NCBI RefSeq assembly: GCF_009811755.1
Contig: NZ_BLIV01000003.1
Span: 558,001 to 622,000, forward strand
Length of the DNA: 64,000 nt
Direction: 5' to 3'
DNA from: Roseobacter cerasinus
GTDB taxonomy: Bacteria; Pseudomonadota; Alphaproteobacteria; Rhodobacterales; Rhodobacteraceae
Positions 26,288 to 37,422 of this stretch are shown here, one piece after another; the first letter of the stretch is position 1; the number at the start of each line of letters is the position of its first letter. Under the pieces are notes generated by a model, which did no database searches, was not told the DNA's origin, and saw only the letters and a program-made list of their open reading frames with translations. Both the position numbers and the translations under genes were made by a program.

Positions 26288-28843
26288 CTAGTACAAGCCG
26301 CCTGAGCTGAGCGTGCCGAAGTCCGCCTTGGGCCCTACGGTCGCCGTCTCGCCGGTCGAGGTTGTGACTTGCTCAGTCTGGCGCGCGCCAACCTCGGCCA
26401 CCAGTGGCAAGTTCTGCCCCATGGCAAAGCCACCATCATAGGTGATGCCAAAGATCGGCTGCTCCCCATCACGGAAGTATTCCGCCACAACGGTCTCACC
26501 GCTCGCATCGTTGCTAAGGCGCGCGCCAGTGAACCGGTCGATTTTGATGAAGCTGCCACCTGGCGGAACCTCGAAAGGCCCCCCGCCATACTTCATGGTG
26601 GCTTCCTGCATGAAGGCCTGGAACACAGGGCCACACATGCTGCCGCCCGCCGCACCGCGCCCGAGGCTGCGCGGCTGGTCATAGCCGATGTAGCAGCCCG
26701 CCACGATGTTGCTGGTGAAGCCCACAAACCAAACATCCTTGGCGTCATTTGTCGTGCCGGTCTTGCCGGCCGTCGGCACTGGCAGGTTCACGGTGCGCGC
26801 CGCCGTGCCGCGATCCACCACGCCGCGCATCATCGATGTCAGCTGGTAGGCGGTGATCGGGTCCATGACCCGCTCCCGATTTGAGACGATGTTGGGCGCC
26901 AGACCCGCCTGAAGAAGCGGTCGCGCGCAGTCTTCGCACTGGCGCCGGTCATGGCGGTAGATCGTCTTGCCGTAACGGTCCTGCACGCGGTCGACCAGCG
27001 TGGGCCGCACCCGCTCGCCGCCGTTGGCGAACATCGCGTAAGCCGCCACCATCTGGTAGAGCGTCGTTTCCTCCGACCCCAGCGAGTTTGCCAAGAAGGT
27101 GCCCATGTTGTCGTAGACGCCGAAGCGCTCGGCATAATCCGCCACCACGTCCATGCCGATCTGTTGCGCCAGCCGGATCGTCATCAGGTTCCGCGATTTT
27201 TCAATCCCGGTGCGCAATGGCGTGGGCCCGTAAAACTCGCGCGTGGAGTTGCGGGGTCGCCAGAGACCCTGCGGCGTATTCACCTCAATGGGCGCGTCCA
27301 CAACGATGGTCGCGGGGGAATAGCCGCTGTCGAGCGCCGCCGCATAGACAAAGGGTTTGAAGCTCGACCCCGGCTGTCGCTTGGCCTGCGTCGCGCGGTT
27401 GAACACGCTGGACTGATAGGAAAACCCGCCCTGCATGGAGATCACACGGCCTGTGTTCACGTCCATCGCGACAAAGCCGCCCTGCACTTCGGGCACCTGC
27501 CGCAAGGACCAGCGCACAAAGCTGCCATCGTCATCCGAAGTGGTCGCACGCACATGTACGACATCGCCGACCTCAAGCAGGTCTCCGGCGACCTTGGCTG
27601 TGTTGCCGGTTGTGCCGTCCTGCGACCGTTTGCGCGCCCAGGTCACATCCTGTGCGGCGATGAAATGGCCGTCTTCGTCTTCGCGCACACCTTCGATGCC
27701 AATACGCGCATCATTGCTGCCGACCTCCAGCACCACCGCCGGGTACCACGGGCCATCAAGTTCTATATCGCGGGCCATCTCGGTTGCGGCCAGCGCCGCG
27801 CGCCAGCTCTCCTCGGTTTCCAGCTGGGCCGGGTCGAGCTTCACCCGCGCCTCACGCCAGATCCCACGGCTGCGGTCGTATTTCTCCAGCTCGCGGCGGA
27901 GCGCTTCAGCGGCGATGGGCTGCATCTCCTGATCGATCGTGGCGCGCACGGTCAGACCCCCCGTGAAGAACTCGCCCTCGCCGAAGTCTTCGGTCAGCTG
28001 GCGGCGGATCTCATCGGTGAAGTAGTCTCGGGGCGGCAACTCGGCCTTGAAGCTCTCGAAATCGCCATTCTGGACGGACCGCAGCGGCGCGTTCAGCTCA
28101 GACAGCAACGTCTCCTGACTAATATAGCCGTTCTCCATCATCTCCTTCAGAACAAAGTTCCGACGCGCCAGCAGACGCTCCTTCTGGCGCACTGGATGAT
28201 AGTCGCTGGGCGCTTTCGGCAAGGACGCGAGAAACGCTGCCTCATGCGGCTCCAGATCGCTGAGCGGCTTGTTAAAGTAAGTCTGGCTGGCCGCCGCCAC
28301 GCCATAGGAGTTCTGACCGAGGAAAATCTCGTTCAGATAAAGCTCCAGGATCTGCTCCTTGGTCAGCGTCTCTTCGATGCGCGACGCCAGTATGATCTCT
28401 TTGATCTTGCGCTCCGCGCGCCGGTCGCCAGACAGCAGGAAGTTCTTCATCACCTGCTGCGTGATCGTGGACGCACCCCGCACATCCTGCCCGCGCGACA
28501 TCACCGCATCATAGGCCGCCGCCGCGATCCCACGCAGATCATAGCCGTCGTGCTGGTAGAAATTCTTATCTTCTGCCGAGATGAAGGCCTGTTTGACCAG
28601 ATCGGGAATGGTCTCTGCCGGGGCGAAAAGCCGCCGCTCCTTAGCGAATTCATCGATGATCTGGCCCTGGCCCGAATAGATCCGACTGATTGTAGGCGGC
28701 GCATATTGCGCCAGCGACTCGTGGCTGGGCAGATCGCGCCCATACATCCAGAACACGGCCCCTACGGTCAACGCGACCATGAACACCGCCATAGTGACCG
28801 TGGTGAAAATGCCGCCGAAAAAAGAGAGAATAAACCGAAACAC
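26288..28843 (-). CDS. mrcA: Penicillin-binding protein 1A (bifunctional peptidoglycan synthase)
   Basis: This 851-residue inner-membrane enzyme polymerises and crosslinks peptidoglycan. After an N-terminal anchor ([20 protein letters not shown]) comes the GT51 glycosyltransferase domain with its catalytic glutamate in [17 protein letters not shown] and the [16 protein letters not shown] motif. The transpeptidase domain has the SxxK serine ([12 protein letters not shown]), the SRN triad ([12 protein letters not shown]) and [13 protein letters not shown]. The OB-like region lies between. It is 98 bases downstream of the amidase gene. Confidence 0.97.
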   Translation of the reverse strand: MFRFILSFFGGIFTTVTMAVFMVALTVGAVFWMYGRDLPSHESLAQYAPPTISRIYSGQGQIIDEFAKERRLFAPAETIPDLVKQAFISAEDKNFYQHDGYDLRGIAAAAYDAVMSRGQDVRGASTITQQVMKNFLLSGDRRAERKIKEIILASRIEETLTKEQILELYLNEIFLGQNSYGVAAASQTYFNKPLSDLEPHEAAFLASLPKAPSDYHPVRQKERLLARRNFVLKEMMENGYISQETLLSELNAPLRSVQNGDFESFKAELPPRDYFTDEIRRQLTEDFGEGEFFTGGLTVRATIDQEMQPIAAEALRRELEKYDRSRGIWREARVKLDPAQLETEESWRAALAATEMARDIELDGPWYPAVVLEVGSNDARIGIEGVREDEDGHFIAAQDVTWARKRSQDGTTGNTAKVAGDLLEVGDVVHVRATTSDDDGSFVRWSLRQVPEVQGGFVAMDVNTGRVISMQGGFSYQSSVFNRATQAKRQPGSSFKPFVYAAALDSGYSPATIVVDAPIEVNTPQGLWRPRNSTREFYGPTPLRTGIEKSRNLMTIRLAQQIGMDVVADYAERFGVYDNMGTFLANSLGSEETTLYQMVAAYAMFANGGERVRPTLVDRVQDRYGKTIYRHDRRQCEDCARPLLQAGLAPNIVSNRERVMDPITAYQLTSMMRGVVDRGTAARTVNLPVPTAGKTGTTNDAKDVWFVGFTSNIVAGCYIGYDQPRSLGRGAAGGSMCGPVFQAFMQEATMKYGGGPFEVPPGGSFIKIDRFTGARLSNDASGETVVAEYFRDGEQPIFGITYDGGFAMGQNLPLVAEVGARQTEQVTTSTGETATVGPKADFGTLSSGGLY

Positions 28844-28940
28844 CGTGAAACCGCGCCTGTTCTAGGACCTGTGGGTTACATATAGGGACTGCATGAGGCC
28901 CCGTCAAAACACGAAACGGACGCAGGACCCCTGCGGCGGG

Positions 28941-30158
28941 CTACCGCTGCACCAGCGGGCGCTTGGCCTCATCCGCATCCCGCCAGGCCAGGATCGCCGC
29001 CACCAGACCATCCACCATGGCCGCGCGCCAGACCGGATCGCGCAAATTGGCGAGATCACGCGGGCTCGACAGAAACCCCACCTCGACCAGAGCGGAGGGA
29101 ATATCGGCGGACTTCAGCACGGAAAACCCCGCTTGCCGCAGCGGGCGGTTGTTCATGGGCCCGCCCACCTCATCCAGCCCGGCAACAATAGAGCGCGCCA
29201 GCGCCTCGGATCTTGGCGCTGTCTCCTGCCGCGCGAGATCGAGCAGCACGCCCGCCACCTCGTCATCCGCGCCCGTGAGATCGGCCCCCGCGATGATGTC
29301 CGCGCGGTTGTGACGCGCCGCCAGATGGGCGCTGGCGGTGTCGCTGGCCTCATCCGACAAGGTGTAGACTGTGGCACCCTCGGCCCCGCCCTGGCTCAGC
29401 GCATCGGCGTGTAACGACAGGAAGAGATCCCCGCCCGCCCGGTGCGCGATGGCCACGCGCGCCCGCAGGGACACAAAGACATCGCTCTCCCGGGTCAGCA
29501 CCACATCAACATCCGCCGCGCGCAACAGCGCCTCGCGCAGATCAAGCGCGATCTTGAGCATCAGTTCCTTCTCGTTGACATTCTCCCGCTCGGCGCCGGG
29601 ATCAATGCCGCCATGACCGGGGTCAATGACCACAACGAAGCGGTCACTTCGGCCCGACGGTTTGCTGCCCTCTGGCAAGTCTTGCGGCCACAATGTGCTG
29701 TCCGGCACACCCGATTTGGCGGCAAAGACCTCCTCCGAAACCCTGGCCAAGTCCATGTTCAGAACCGCCCGGCCAGAGGCCTCATCTAGCGTCATGCCAA
29801 TCTCATCGGGCAAATACGTGTCGGACAAATCCGCCACCAGCCGGGACCACCCCGGCTGGAACGCGCCAAAGCGCACCGCGTGCACCGGGCTGCGCCCGTC
29901 CGACAGGTCATCGGCGCGCACGCCGGACCAGTCAACCTCGCGAAAATCCATGACAAGGCGCGGCGGGTCCGCCAGCGTGAAAACGCGATAGGGCACACCC
30001 TGGCTGAGGTGCAGGCTGAACTCCGCACCGCCAAACCAACCTTTTTGCACACCGCTTTGTGCTGCATCCACGCGCGCGATGGCCGACATCTCCTGCGCGG
30101 GCGCAGGCGCGGACAGGGCCAGCAGGCTGGCTGCCAGAAAGAAAAAATGCCGGATCAT
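28941..30158 (-). CDS. N-acetylmuramoyl-L-alanine amidase (AmiC-type)
   Basis: A 405-residue periplasmic enzyme that cuts stem peptides from glycan during cell separation. The signal peptide is MIRHFFFLAASLLALSAPAPA. An AMIN-like domain follows (about residues 25-150), then the zinc Amidase_3 domain with VVIDPGHGGIDPGA, the glutamate in ENVNEKELML, FLSLHADA and the catalytic VEVGFLSS. The start at 30158 is chosen for the signal peptide; the longer open frame upstream is unsupported. First gene of the amidase-mrcA-prfB run. Confidence 0.93.
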   Translation of the reverse strand: MIRHFFFLAASLLALSAPAPAQEMSAIARVDAAQSGVQKGWFGGAEFSLHLSQGVPYRVFTLADPPRLVMDFREVDWSGVRADDLSDGRSPVHAVRFGAFQPGWSRLVADLSDTYLPDEIGMTLDEASGRAVLNMDLARVSEEVFAAKSGVPDSTLWPQDLPEGSKPSGRSDRFVVVIDPGHGGIDPGAERENVNEKELMLKIALDLREALLRAADVDVVLTRESDVFVSLRARVAIAHRAGGDLFLSLHADALSQGGAEGATVYTLSDEASDTASAHLAARHNRADIIAGADLTGADDEVAGVLLDLARQETAPRSEALARSIVAGLDEVGGPMNNRPLRQAGFSVLKSADIPSALVEVGFLSSPRDLANLRDPVWRAAMVDGLVAAILAWRDADEAKRPLVQR

Positions 30159-30225
30159 GGGCTGCTCTGCCACTGCGTGTTTTGCGAGCAGTCTAGCAAA
30201 AGCGTGCCTGCGTTGGAATCCCTGT

Positions 30226-31368
30226 TCAGCGCCGCGCCATGAAGTCCTTGAGCCGCGCCAGACCTTCCTCGATATCTTTAGTGCTGCGCGCATAGGAAAA
30301 CCGCAGCGTCTGGCGGCCCCGGCTTTGGTCAAAGTCAAGACCGGGCGTGACCGACACCCCGGCCTGTTCCAGGATCTCGGCTGCGAAGGCCTGGCTGTCC
30401 TTGGTCAGGTCGGACACATCCGCTTAGACATAAAACGCGCCATCCGGCGGTGCGATCTTGTCAAAGCCCGCGTCCGGCAAACCGGCCAGCATCAGCGCGC
30501 GATTGCGGCTGTAAACCTCAAGATTGGTCTGCAGTTCCTCTTCGGCGTCCAGGGCGGCAAGGGCCGCGATCTGACTGGCATGCGGCGCGCAAATGAACAT
30601 GTTCTGTGCAATCCGCTCGACGATGCGCACGTGATCCTCGGGCACCACCATCCAGCCGATGCGCCAACCCGTCATGGAGAAATATTTGGAGAAGGAGTTG
30701 ATCACATAGGCCTCATCGGTGATCTGCAACGCCGTGACGGCCTTCGCCTCATATTCGATGCCGTGATAGATCTCGTCCGAGATGAACGACGCGCCCTGCC
30801 CTTGCGCAGCTTCGATCAAAGCCCGCATAGCAGACGCATCCAGCATCGTGCCTGTCGGGTTCGCCGGTGAGGCCACCAGCAAGCCCGCGAGATCCAGCCC
30901 CTGCAGATCAGCCGGTACCGGCTGATATCGGTGGTTCAGCGCCGTGGGGATATCGACGGGCTGCAAATCCATCGCCCGCAGAATCTGCCGGTAGCTGGGG
31001 TAGCCCGGCGCACCGATACCCACCCGGTCGCCCGTGTCGAAAAGCGCCGTGAAGCTGAGCAGGAACCCGCCGGAGGAGCCAGGCGTGATGACGACGCGGT
31101 TCGGGTCAAGATCCACATCATACCACTGCCCATAAAGCTGCGCGATCCGGGCGCGCAAGGCGGGCAGGCCCAAAGCCACCGTATAGCCAAGCGGGCCTGT
31201 CTGCATCGCCTGCGCCAACGCCTGCGTCGCGGCCTTTGGGGCGCCTGTCCCGGGCTGCCCGACCTCCATGTGAATGACATGCCGCCCGGCGTCTTCGAGA
31301 CGCCGCGCCGCCTCCATCACATCCATCACAATGAAGGGATCGACCCCGGACCGCCTTGAACTCCGCAT
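30226..31368 (-). pseudogene. PLP-dependent aminotransferase interrupted by one in-frame stop
   Basis: A class I/II fold-type I aminotransferase split by a TAA at 30424-30426. The first 314 residues hold the PLP lysine (NSFSKYFSMTGWRIGW) and LVASPANPTGTML. After the stop the same frame continues with about 66 residues (ADVSDLTKDSQAFAAEIL and so on), including LRFSYAR, which holds the arginine that binds the substrate carboxylate. The Tyr codon expected after FYV has become TAA; nothing else is disturbed. The truncated protein should be inactive, so this is a recent pseudogene or a base error. The start is set at MRSSRRSGVDPF; an ATG eight codons earlier overlaps the divergent protease start. 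Confidence 0.85.
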
Positions 31369-31390
31369 GAAATCGCTCCAGTCTTTTCCC

Positions 31391-32725
31391 ATGGTCTTTC
31401 ACCTTGTCTTTCGATTGGCGTCAATCCCGGCCCTGCTGCTCTGGCTCATGGCCGTGCCGTTGCAGGCGCAGGGGCTGTTGCGCGATGCGGATATCGAATA
31501 CGGGCTGAAACAACTGGCGACCCCGATCCTCAGCGCCGCCGGTCTCAGCCCCTCGCGGGTCAAGATACTGGTGGTCAACAACGCGTCGCTGAACGCCTTT
31601 GTGGTCAGCAATGATGCGATTTTTCTGCACTATGGCCTGATCAACAAGCTGCAATCGGCGCCGATGCTGCAAGCGGTGATCGCGCATGAGGCCGCACATA
31701 TCGCCAATGGGCATATCACGCGGCGCATGACCAATCTGGCGAGCGCGCGTACAGCCGCGGGTCTGGGGACAGCGCTGGCGGTTGCAGCGGCAGCGGCGGG
31801 CGCGGGCAGCGCCGCGGGTGGCATCGCACTTGGCACGCAAAGCTCCGCACAGGCGCGGTTTTTCAAACACACCCGGGCCGAGGAGGCCGCAGCCGATCAA
31901 TCCGGCATCCGGTACATGAAGGCGGCGGGGGTCGACCCGCAAGGCATGGCCGACGTGCTGAGCATCTTTCGCGGTCAGGAAGTGCTGTCCGAATCCCGGC
32001 AAGACCCCTATCTGCGCAGCCATCCCCTCTCCCGCGACCGGTTTCGCGCCGTCGAAGGGTTTGTGGCCGCCTATGGCAACACCGGCGCACCCCATGCGGA
32101 TGCCGCCTATTGGTTTGCACGGGTCAAGGGCAAGCTCAGCGCCTATACCCGCGCGCCCAAATGGACCCTGCGCCGGGTGAACGAGACGCCTTATGCCGAT
32201 GTGCGCCTGCTGCGCGAGGCCATCGCGGAACATCGCCAGTCTCGGACCAAACAGGCACTTCGCGCCATTGATGCCGCCATTGCACAGCGACCAAGTGACC
32301 CGTTTCTGCACGATCAGCGCGGGCAGATCCTGCTGGAGACGCGGAATTTTGCAGCTGCAGCCGCCGCTTATGGCCGGGCCGTGCAGCTGGCTCCCAATGA
32401 CGCCCTTGTACTCTCCGGCTATGGCCGGGCCCTCTTGGCTAATGACGACATCAAGCGCGCGCGGCAAGCGCTTGAAAAAGCGCGCACAATCGATTTTCGA
32501 GATGGGTCCATGCTGCGCGATCTATCTGTCGCTTACGCGCGCTCGGGCCAGACAGGTATGGCCGCGCTGGTGACGGCTGAACGCTACGCCCTGACCGGTC
32601 GGCTGGAAGATGCTGGCATTCACGCAAAACGCGCTGTGGGGTTGCTGCCCGAAGGCAGCGGCTCTTGGCAACGGGCGCAGGATGTGTTGATTGCATCCGA
32701 ACGCGCCGAAAAACGGAGACGATAA
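31391..32725 (+). CDS. M48 family zinc metalloprotease with TPR repeats (BepA/YfgC-like)
   Basis: A 444-residue periplasmic protein. A signal peptide (MVFHLVFRLASIPALLLWLM) precedes the M48 domain with the zinc motif VIAHEAAHIANGHITRR and the third ligand region RAEEAAADQSGIRYM. From about residue 270 onward there are TPR-like helices (FLHDQRGQILLETRNFAAAA and so on). Relatives such as BepA degrade or assist misfolded outer-membrane proteins. Its ATG shares bases with a possible start of the divergent aminotransferase (CCATGG). Its stop overlaps the next start (TAATG), coupling it to the DsbA-like gene. Confidence 0.9.
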   Translation: MVFHLVFRLASIPALLLWLMAVPLQAQGLLRDADIEYGLKQLATPILSAAGLSPSRVKILVVNNASLNAFVVSNDAIFLHYGLINKLQSAPMLQAVIAHEAAHIANGHITRRMTNLASARTAAGLGTALAVAAAAAGAGSAAGGIALGTQSSAQARFFKHTRAEEAAADQSGIRYMKAAGVDPQGMADVLSIFRGQEVLSESRQDPYLRSHPLSRDRFRAVEGFVAAYGNTGAPHADAAYWFARVKGKLSAYTRAPKWTLRRVNETPYADVRLLREAIAEHRQSRTKQALRAIDAAIAQRPSDPFLHDQRGQILLETRNFAAAAAAYGRAVQLAPNDALVLSGYGRALLANDDIKRARQALEKARTIDFRDGSMLRDLSVAYARSGQTGMAALVTAERYALTGRLEDAGIHAKRAVGLLPEGSGSWQRAQDVLIASERAEKRRR

Positions 32726-33468
32726 TGCTCAAACGCTTTGCCCTGCCCGCCTTGCTGGCCTTTGCCCTTCCGGCTGCGGCCCTCGATCTCGGCACTATGA
32801 GTGATGAGGAACGGGCACAGTTTCGCGCCGAGGTTCGCGCCTATCTGATGGACAATCCCGAAGTGATCATGGAAGCCGTGCAGGCGCTTGAAAATCGTCA
32901 GGCTGAGGCTCAGGCCCAGGCGGATCTAACGCTGGTCTCCGATCATGCGGAGGCGATTTTCAACGACGGGTTCTCCTTTGTCGGCGGCAACCCGGACGGC
33001 GATATCACTCTGGTGGAGTTCATGGACTACCGCTGCGGGTTTTGCAAACGCGCCTATGGCGAGGTCGAAAAGCTGTTGGAATCCGATGGCAACATCCGCT
33101 TCATCGTGAAGGAATTCCCGATCTTGGGCGAGCAATCACTTTTGGCGTCGCGTTTTGCCATCGCAACCCGGCAGCTGGAGGGGGACGAGGCCTATAAATC
33201 GCTGCATGACGCACTGATGGAGTTCAACGGCGAGATCACCCTGCCCGCCCTGCGCCGCCTGTCCACGACCTACGATCTGGATGCGGACGCAATTGAGGCC
33301 CGCATGGACGATGAAGAGGTGACGGAGGAAATCCGCAAAACGCGCGCTCTGGCGCAGCAGTTGCAGATCACCGGCACGCCGACATTTGTGATGCATGACG
33401 AAATGCTGCGAGGCTTTTTGCCCTACGATCAGATGCGCGCGATGGTCGAAGAGAAGCGGGACCTCTAG
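32725..33468 (+). CDS. DsbA-family periplasmic thiol oxidoreductase
   Basis: A 247-residue protein. A signal peptide (MLKRFALPALLAFALPAAA) is followed by a helical N-terminal extension of the kind seen in ScsC/BdbD-like and Wolbachia DsbA-like proteins (EVRAYLMDNPEVIMEAVQAL). The thioredoxin-fold core has the CxxC active site CGFC (DYRCGFCKRAYGE) and the cis-proline loop TGTPTFV. It probably oxidises or isomerises disulfides in the periplasm. Translationally coupled to the M48 protease, consistent with shared envelope protein quality control. Confidence 0.9.
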   Translation: MLKRFALPALLAFALPAAALDLGTMSDEERAQFRAEVRAYLMDNPEVIMEAVQALENRQAEAQAQADLTLVSDHAEAIFNDGFSFVGGNPDGDITLVEFMDYRCGFCKRAYGEVEKLLESDGNIRFIVKEFPILGEQSLLASRFAIATRQLEGDEAYKSLHDALMEFNGEITLPALRRLSTTYDLDADAIEARMDDEEVTEEIRKTRALAQQLQITGTPTFVMHDEMLRGFLPYDQMRAMVEEKRDL

Positions 33469-33489
33469 AGCACTCGCCAACAGCGCGGC

Positions 33490-34620
33490 TTACTCAGCCG
33501 CGCTTGCCATGCGGGCTTCGGCGTCCAGCTCTGCTGCTTTGCGCTCCACCTGCTCGACAATGTGATCGACCATCTCGTCATTGTTAAGCTTGTGGCTTTG
33601 TTTGCCTGCAAGATACACCATGCCTGACCCGGCGCCGCCGCCCGTAAAGCCAACATCCGTCATCAACGCCTCACCGGGGCCGTTCACGACACAGCCGATG
33701 ATGCTGAGGCTCATGGGTGTTTTGATATGCTCCAGCCGTTTTTCGAGCTTTTCGACCGTCTTGATCACGTCAAATCCCTGACGGGCGCAGCTGGGGCAAC
33801 TGATGATGTTCACACCACGGTGGCGCAGCCCCAGGGATTTCAGAATCTCATAGCCGACCTTGACCTCTTCAACCGGGTCCGCAGAGAGGCTGACCCGGAT
33901 GGTATCGCCGATCCCCATCCAGAGCAGATTGCCAAGGCCAATGGCAGATTTGATGGTGCCCGAGGTCAGCCCACCCGCTTCGGTGATGCCCAGGTGGATA
34001 GGCGCATCCGTCGCCTCGGCCAGTTGCTGGTAGGCGGCGGCCGCCATGAAAACGTCCGAGGCCTTGCAGCTGATCTTGAATTCGTGAAAATCATTGTCCT
34101 GCAGGATCTTGATGTGATCGAGCCCGGATTCCACCATCGCGTCAGGACACGGCTCGCCGTATTTGTCGAGCAGATGTTTCTCAAGGCTGCCCGCGTTCAC
34201 GCCGATCCGGATGGAGCAGTTGTAATCGCGCGCCGCCTTGATCACCTCTTTCACGCGGGTCTCGTCGCCAATATTGCCGGGGTTGATCCGCAGACAGGCG
34301 GCACCGGCCTCGGCTGCTTCGATCCCACGTTTGTAGTGGAAATGGATGTCCGCCACGATGGGGACGGAGACCTCCGGCACAATCTGACGCAGCGCCTTCG
34401 ACGAGGCTTCATCCGGCACCGAGATCCGCACGATATCGGCCCCTGCATCGGCAGCGGCCTGCACCTGCGCGATGGTGGCTTTCACATCCGTGGTCAGCGT
34501 GTTTGTCATGGTTTGCACGGTGATGGGCGCGTCACCCCCCACCGGAACATCGCCCACCATGATCTGTCGGGAGGTGCGGCGGTAAATGTTCCGCCACGGA
34601 CGCACGTGATTCAAAGACAT
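33490..34620 (-). CDS. ispG: 4-hydroxy-3-methylbut-2-en-1-yl diphosphate synthase
   Basis: This 376-residue 4Fe-4S enzyme catalyses the penultimate step of the MEP isoprenoid pathway. The TIM-barrel part is seen in [19 protein letters not shown] and [19 protein letters not shown]. The cluster cysteines lie in [11 protein letters not shown] and [12 protein letters not shown]. The ATG at 34620 (MSLNHVRPW) fits homologues; two earlier in-frame ATGs are less likely. It follows the RodZ-like gene on the same strand by 83 bases. Confidence 0.96.
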   Translation of the reverse strand: MSLNHVRPWRNIYRRTSRQIMVGDVPVGGDAPITVQTMTNTLTTDVKATIAQVQAAADAGADIVRISVPDEASSKALRQIVPEVSVPIVADIHFHYKRGIEAAEAGAACLRINPGNIGDETRVKEVIKAARDYNCSIRIGVNAGSLEKHLLDKYGEPCPDAMVESGLDHIKILQDNDFHEFKISCKASDVFMAAAAYQQLAEATDAPIHLGITEAGGLTSGTIKSAIGLGNLLWMGIGDTIRVSLSADPVEEVKVGYEILKSLGLRHRGVNIISCPSCARQGFDVIKTVEKLEKRLEHIKTPMSLSIIGCVVNGPGEALMTDVGFTGGGAGSGMVYLAGKQSHKLNNDEMVDHIVEQVERKAAELDAEARMASAAE

Positions 34621-34703
34621 CGGGCAACCCCTCGCCAAAAAGCTCTTGTCCATCAAAATAGACAGTCACGGCGGTGGTCGCAATGGCAGGTTTTCGACGT
34701 TGG

Positions 34704-35948
34704 CTACTGATCAGCCACTGTATTCAGGGGGGTCTGCAATTCCACCACAGTGGTGGCCAGCGCCTCGTCGGCGGCCAGATCAGCCACAGCATATCGGGCC
34801 TTCAACTCGTCGACGGCAAGGGGAAGGTTGGACGTCACTGCTCCGGTCTCGCCAACGGGGCCAAAGTATTCACCGCTCAGAGCAAAGTAGATGGCGCCGC
34901 TTTCACCGGTGCGCAGGGTTGGCGGCACCTCGGACGACGGTGCATCCCAAGTGTCCCCCGGCTCCATGATGGTCTCAAAAATCACGGTTCCATCGGCTGC
35001 GGTCACACGCACCCAGGACGGCCGTACAGCAACCATGCGCAGTGCAGGGCCGGGTTCTTCCACCACCTGCGGCACTGGGGCTGGAACGTCGAGCGCTGAG
35101 GCAATGTCGTCATCGATGGCACCAGCCAGACTTTCGCGCGGCGGCGCTACGTCTTCCTCGATCCGCAGCTGCGCAAAACTGCCGAAGGAGCTGGGGTCAA
35201 TTGTCGAGATTGGAGCATCGCGCGCCACCAGCACCGGAACATCCAGCGCCTGCGGACGATAGAGCCGATCCAGCGCCTCCGCGCGCGGCTGGTCCACTGT
35301 GCTGCCCGGTGCCGCGCTGGTCTCACTCGGCGCGGTTGTCAGAACACCATCCAAAGGATCAAGATCGGATAGGACGATCGGCGTCTGCTCAACAGGCGCC
35401 ACCTGCACGCGCTGGACCTCTTGCAACACCGAATATCCGCCAAACCCGATGGCACCGATCAGCGCCAGCAGCAGCAGAGACGAGCCAACAGCACTTGGTT
35501 CAATGCCGGAGAAAAACCCCTCTCGCGTTGGGACAAAGGGTGTGCCGGGGCGGTTGAACATATCCGCATCGGCTGATTTGACGGCGCGCACATCTTGGCC
35601 CGGTTTTTTCACGACGGAGGCTTTGGATGACATCCCGTGCGCGACGGCAAAGCCACTTTCCGTGCAAAACGTCTCAAAGGCGTCATCGGGGTTCATACCA
35701 AGGTAGCGCGCATAAGATCGCACGTAGCCTGCAATGAAACCCGGGGTGTCGAACGCATCGGGGTCGCAGTTCTCAATCGCGGCAATGTAGGCGGCTTTGA
35801 TGCGCAGTTCGCGTTGGACGTCGAGAAGGGATTTGCCCATCGTGGCCCGCTCGCCACGCATGACATCACCGAGACGCAATTCGAAGTCGTCGAACCCTTT
35901 GCGTTCGACGTCCTCCTTCACCCTTTCAGAGCGCCTGCGCCCAATCAT
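34704..35948 (-). CDS. RodZ-like helix-turn-helix membrane protein (DUF4115)
   Basis: A 414-residue bitopic protein. A cytoplasmic HTH_25 domain (LGDVMRGERATMGKSLLDVQ, then YIAAIENCDPDAFDTPGFIA) is followed by a single membrane helix at about residues 155-175 (AVGSSLLLLALIGAIGFGGY). A long Pro/Ala/Asp-rich linker leads to a C-terminal DUF4115 beta domain (VRVTAADGTVIFETIMEPGD). This is the RodZ architecture, which links MreB to the cell-shape machinery in rods. The neighbouring ispG matches the arrangement often seen for this gene. Confidence 0.88.
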   Translation of the reverse strand: MIGRRRSERVKEDVERKGFDDFELRLGDVMRGERATMGKSLLDVQRELRIKAAYIAAIENCDPDAFDTPGFIAGYVRSYARYLGMNPDDAFETFCTESGFAVAHGMSSKASVVKKPGQDVRAVKSADADMFNRPGTPFVPTREGFFSGIEPSAVGSSLLLLALIGAIGFGGYSVLQEVQRVQVAPVEQTPIVLSDLDPLDGVLTTAPSETSAAPGSTVDQPRAEALDRLYRPQALDVPVLVARDAPISTIDPSSFGSFAQLRIEEDVAPPRESLAGAIDDDIASALDVPAPVPQVVEEPGPALRMVAVRPSWVRVTAADGTVIFETIMEPGDTWDAPSSEVPPTLRTGESGAIYFALSGEYFGPVGETGAVTSNLPLAVDELKARYAVADLAADEALATTVVELQTPLNTVADQ

Positions 35949-36079
35949 ACCGCTGCCCCGTGTCTACCCCGTGCCTGCCCAACATTGTGTCAGACCATGA
36001 ATCGTCCCCACGATTCGTATCTGACCTGTTGTTTATGTTAGGTTAACACAAGACAATCGCAAATTCACCTGACGAGAAG

Positions 36080-37303
36080 TCAGCCAACCTGCTCGGCACG
36101 ATTTAGCGCACAATGCGACCACAGCGAATCCATCGCCTGCACCAGCGCATCGATCTCTTTCGGGCCATGCACCGGCGACGGGGTGAAGCGCAAACGCTCG
36201 GTTCCACGCGGCACGGTCGGATAGTTGATCGGCTGCACGTAGATCCCGTGATCCTCCAGCAACATGTCGCTGAGCATCTTGGTGTGCACCGGGTCGCCCA
36301 CCATCACAGGCACGATATGGCTGCCATGATCGATGATCGGCAGGCCAAGGCCTTTCAACCGCAGTTTCAGGATTTTCGCCTGTGTCTGGTGCTGCTCGCG
36401 CAACTCGGGCGCGCGTTTGAGGAACGCCACGGAGGCCGCAGCGCCCGCTGCCACGGCGGGCGGCAGGGAGGTCGTGAAAATGAAACCGGGCGCGTAAGAC
36501 CTTATGGAATCACACATTTTCGCCGAAGCCGCAATATATCCGCCCATCACGCCAAAGGCTTTGGCCAGCGTTCCGTTGATCATGTCGAGCCGGTGCATCA
36601 GCCGGTCACGCTCGGCGACACCAGCACCGCGTGGACCATACATGCCAACCGCGTGCACTTCGTCAATGTAGGTCAGCGCGCCGAATTCTTCGGCCAGATC
36701 GCAAATGTCCTCGATGGGCCCGAAATCGCCATCCATGGAGTAGATCGACTCGAAGGCGATCAGTTTCGGCGCGGCGGGATCATCCGCCTCCAGCAGCTCC
36801 CGCAGATGGGCGACATCATTGTGGCGGAAGATGCGCTTGGCCCCGCCGTTGCGACGCACCCCTTCGATCATCGAGGCATGGTTCAGCGCGTCGGAATAAA
36901 TGATTAAACCTGGAAACAACTTCGGCAGTGTGGACAAGGTCGCGTCATTTGCAATGTAGGCAGAGGTGAACAGCAGCGCTGATTCCTTGCCGTGCAGGTC
37001 GGCAAGCTCCGCCTCCAACCGCTTGTGGTAGACGGTGGTGCCGGAAATGTTGCGTGTGCCACCGGAGCCTGCGCCGGTGGCGTCAATGGCCTCGTGCATC
37101 GCCTCCAGCACAACCGGATGCTGCCCCATGCCCAGATAGTCATTGCCGCACCACACGGTCACGTCCTGGGTCGAGCCGTCGGGGCGGGTACGGGTGGCAT
37201 GTGGAAAATGGCCATTGTGCCGCTCGATATCGATGAAGGTTCTGTACCGGCCTTCTTCGTGCAGACGGGCAATGGCCTGATCCAGCTTGTCGTCGTAGCT
37301 CAC
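36080..37303 (-). CDS. hemA: 5-aminolevulinate synthase
   Basis: This 407-residue PLP enzyme condenses glycine with succinyl-CoA, the alphaproteobacterial (C4) entry to heme and bacteriochlorophyll. Landmarks are [55 protein letters not shown] and the Schiff-base lysine in [13 protein letters not shown]. The start codon is GTG, with AAAGGAG ahead of it. An FNR-like box 120 bases upstream suggests oxygen control, as known for hemA in Rhodobacter. The product feeds HemB, encoded 31 kb away in the window. Confidence 0.97.
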   Translation of the reverse strand: MSYDDKLDQAIARLHEEGRYRTFIDIERHNGHFPHATRTRPDGSTQDVTVWCGNDYLGMGQHPVVLEAMHEAIDATGAGSGGTRNISGTTVYHKRLEAELADLHGKESALLFTSAYIANDATLSTLPKLFPGLIIYSDALNHASMIEGVRRNGGAKRIFRHNDVAHLRELLEADDPAAPKLIAFESIYSMDGDFGPIEDICDLAEEFGALTYIDEVHAVGMYGPRGAGVAERDRLMHRLDMINGTLAKAFGVMGGYIAASAKMCDSIRSYAPGFIFTTSLPPAVAAGAAASVAFLKRAPELREQHQTQAKILKLRLKGLGLPIIDHGSHIVPVMVGDPVHTKMLSDMLLEDHGIYVQPINYPTVPRGTERLRFTPSPVHGPKEIDALVQAMDSLWSHCALNRAEQVG

Positions 37304-37422
37304 CCGGTGTCTCCTTTATCTGATCCCCGGGCCGTGTCTTGCCTTTGGAATCTTTCTAATCTGTCAATATAGACCCCAAACTAGAGGTTCAATATCCTTA
37401 GGGTGCGCACCATGTCGCAGCT

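Noticed and set aside
26951-28885. 644-codon plus-strand frame over mrcA
   Set aside because: Antisense artefact; all PBP1A catalytic motifs are on the minus strand.
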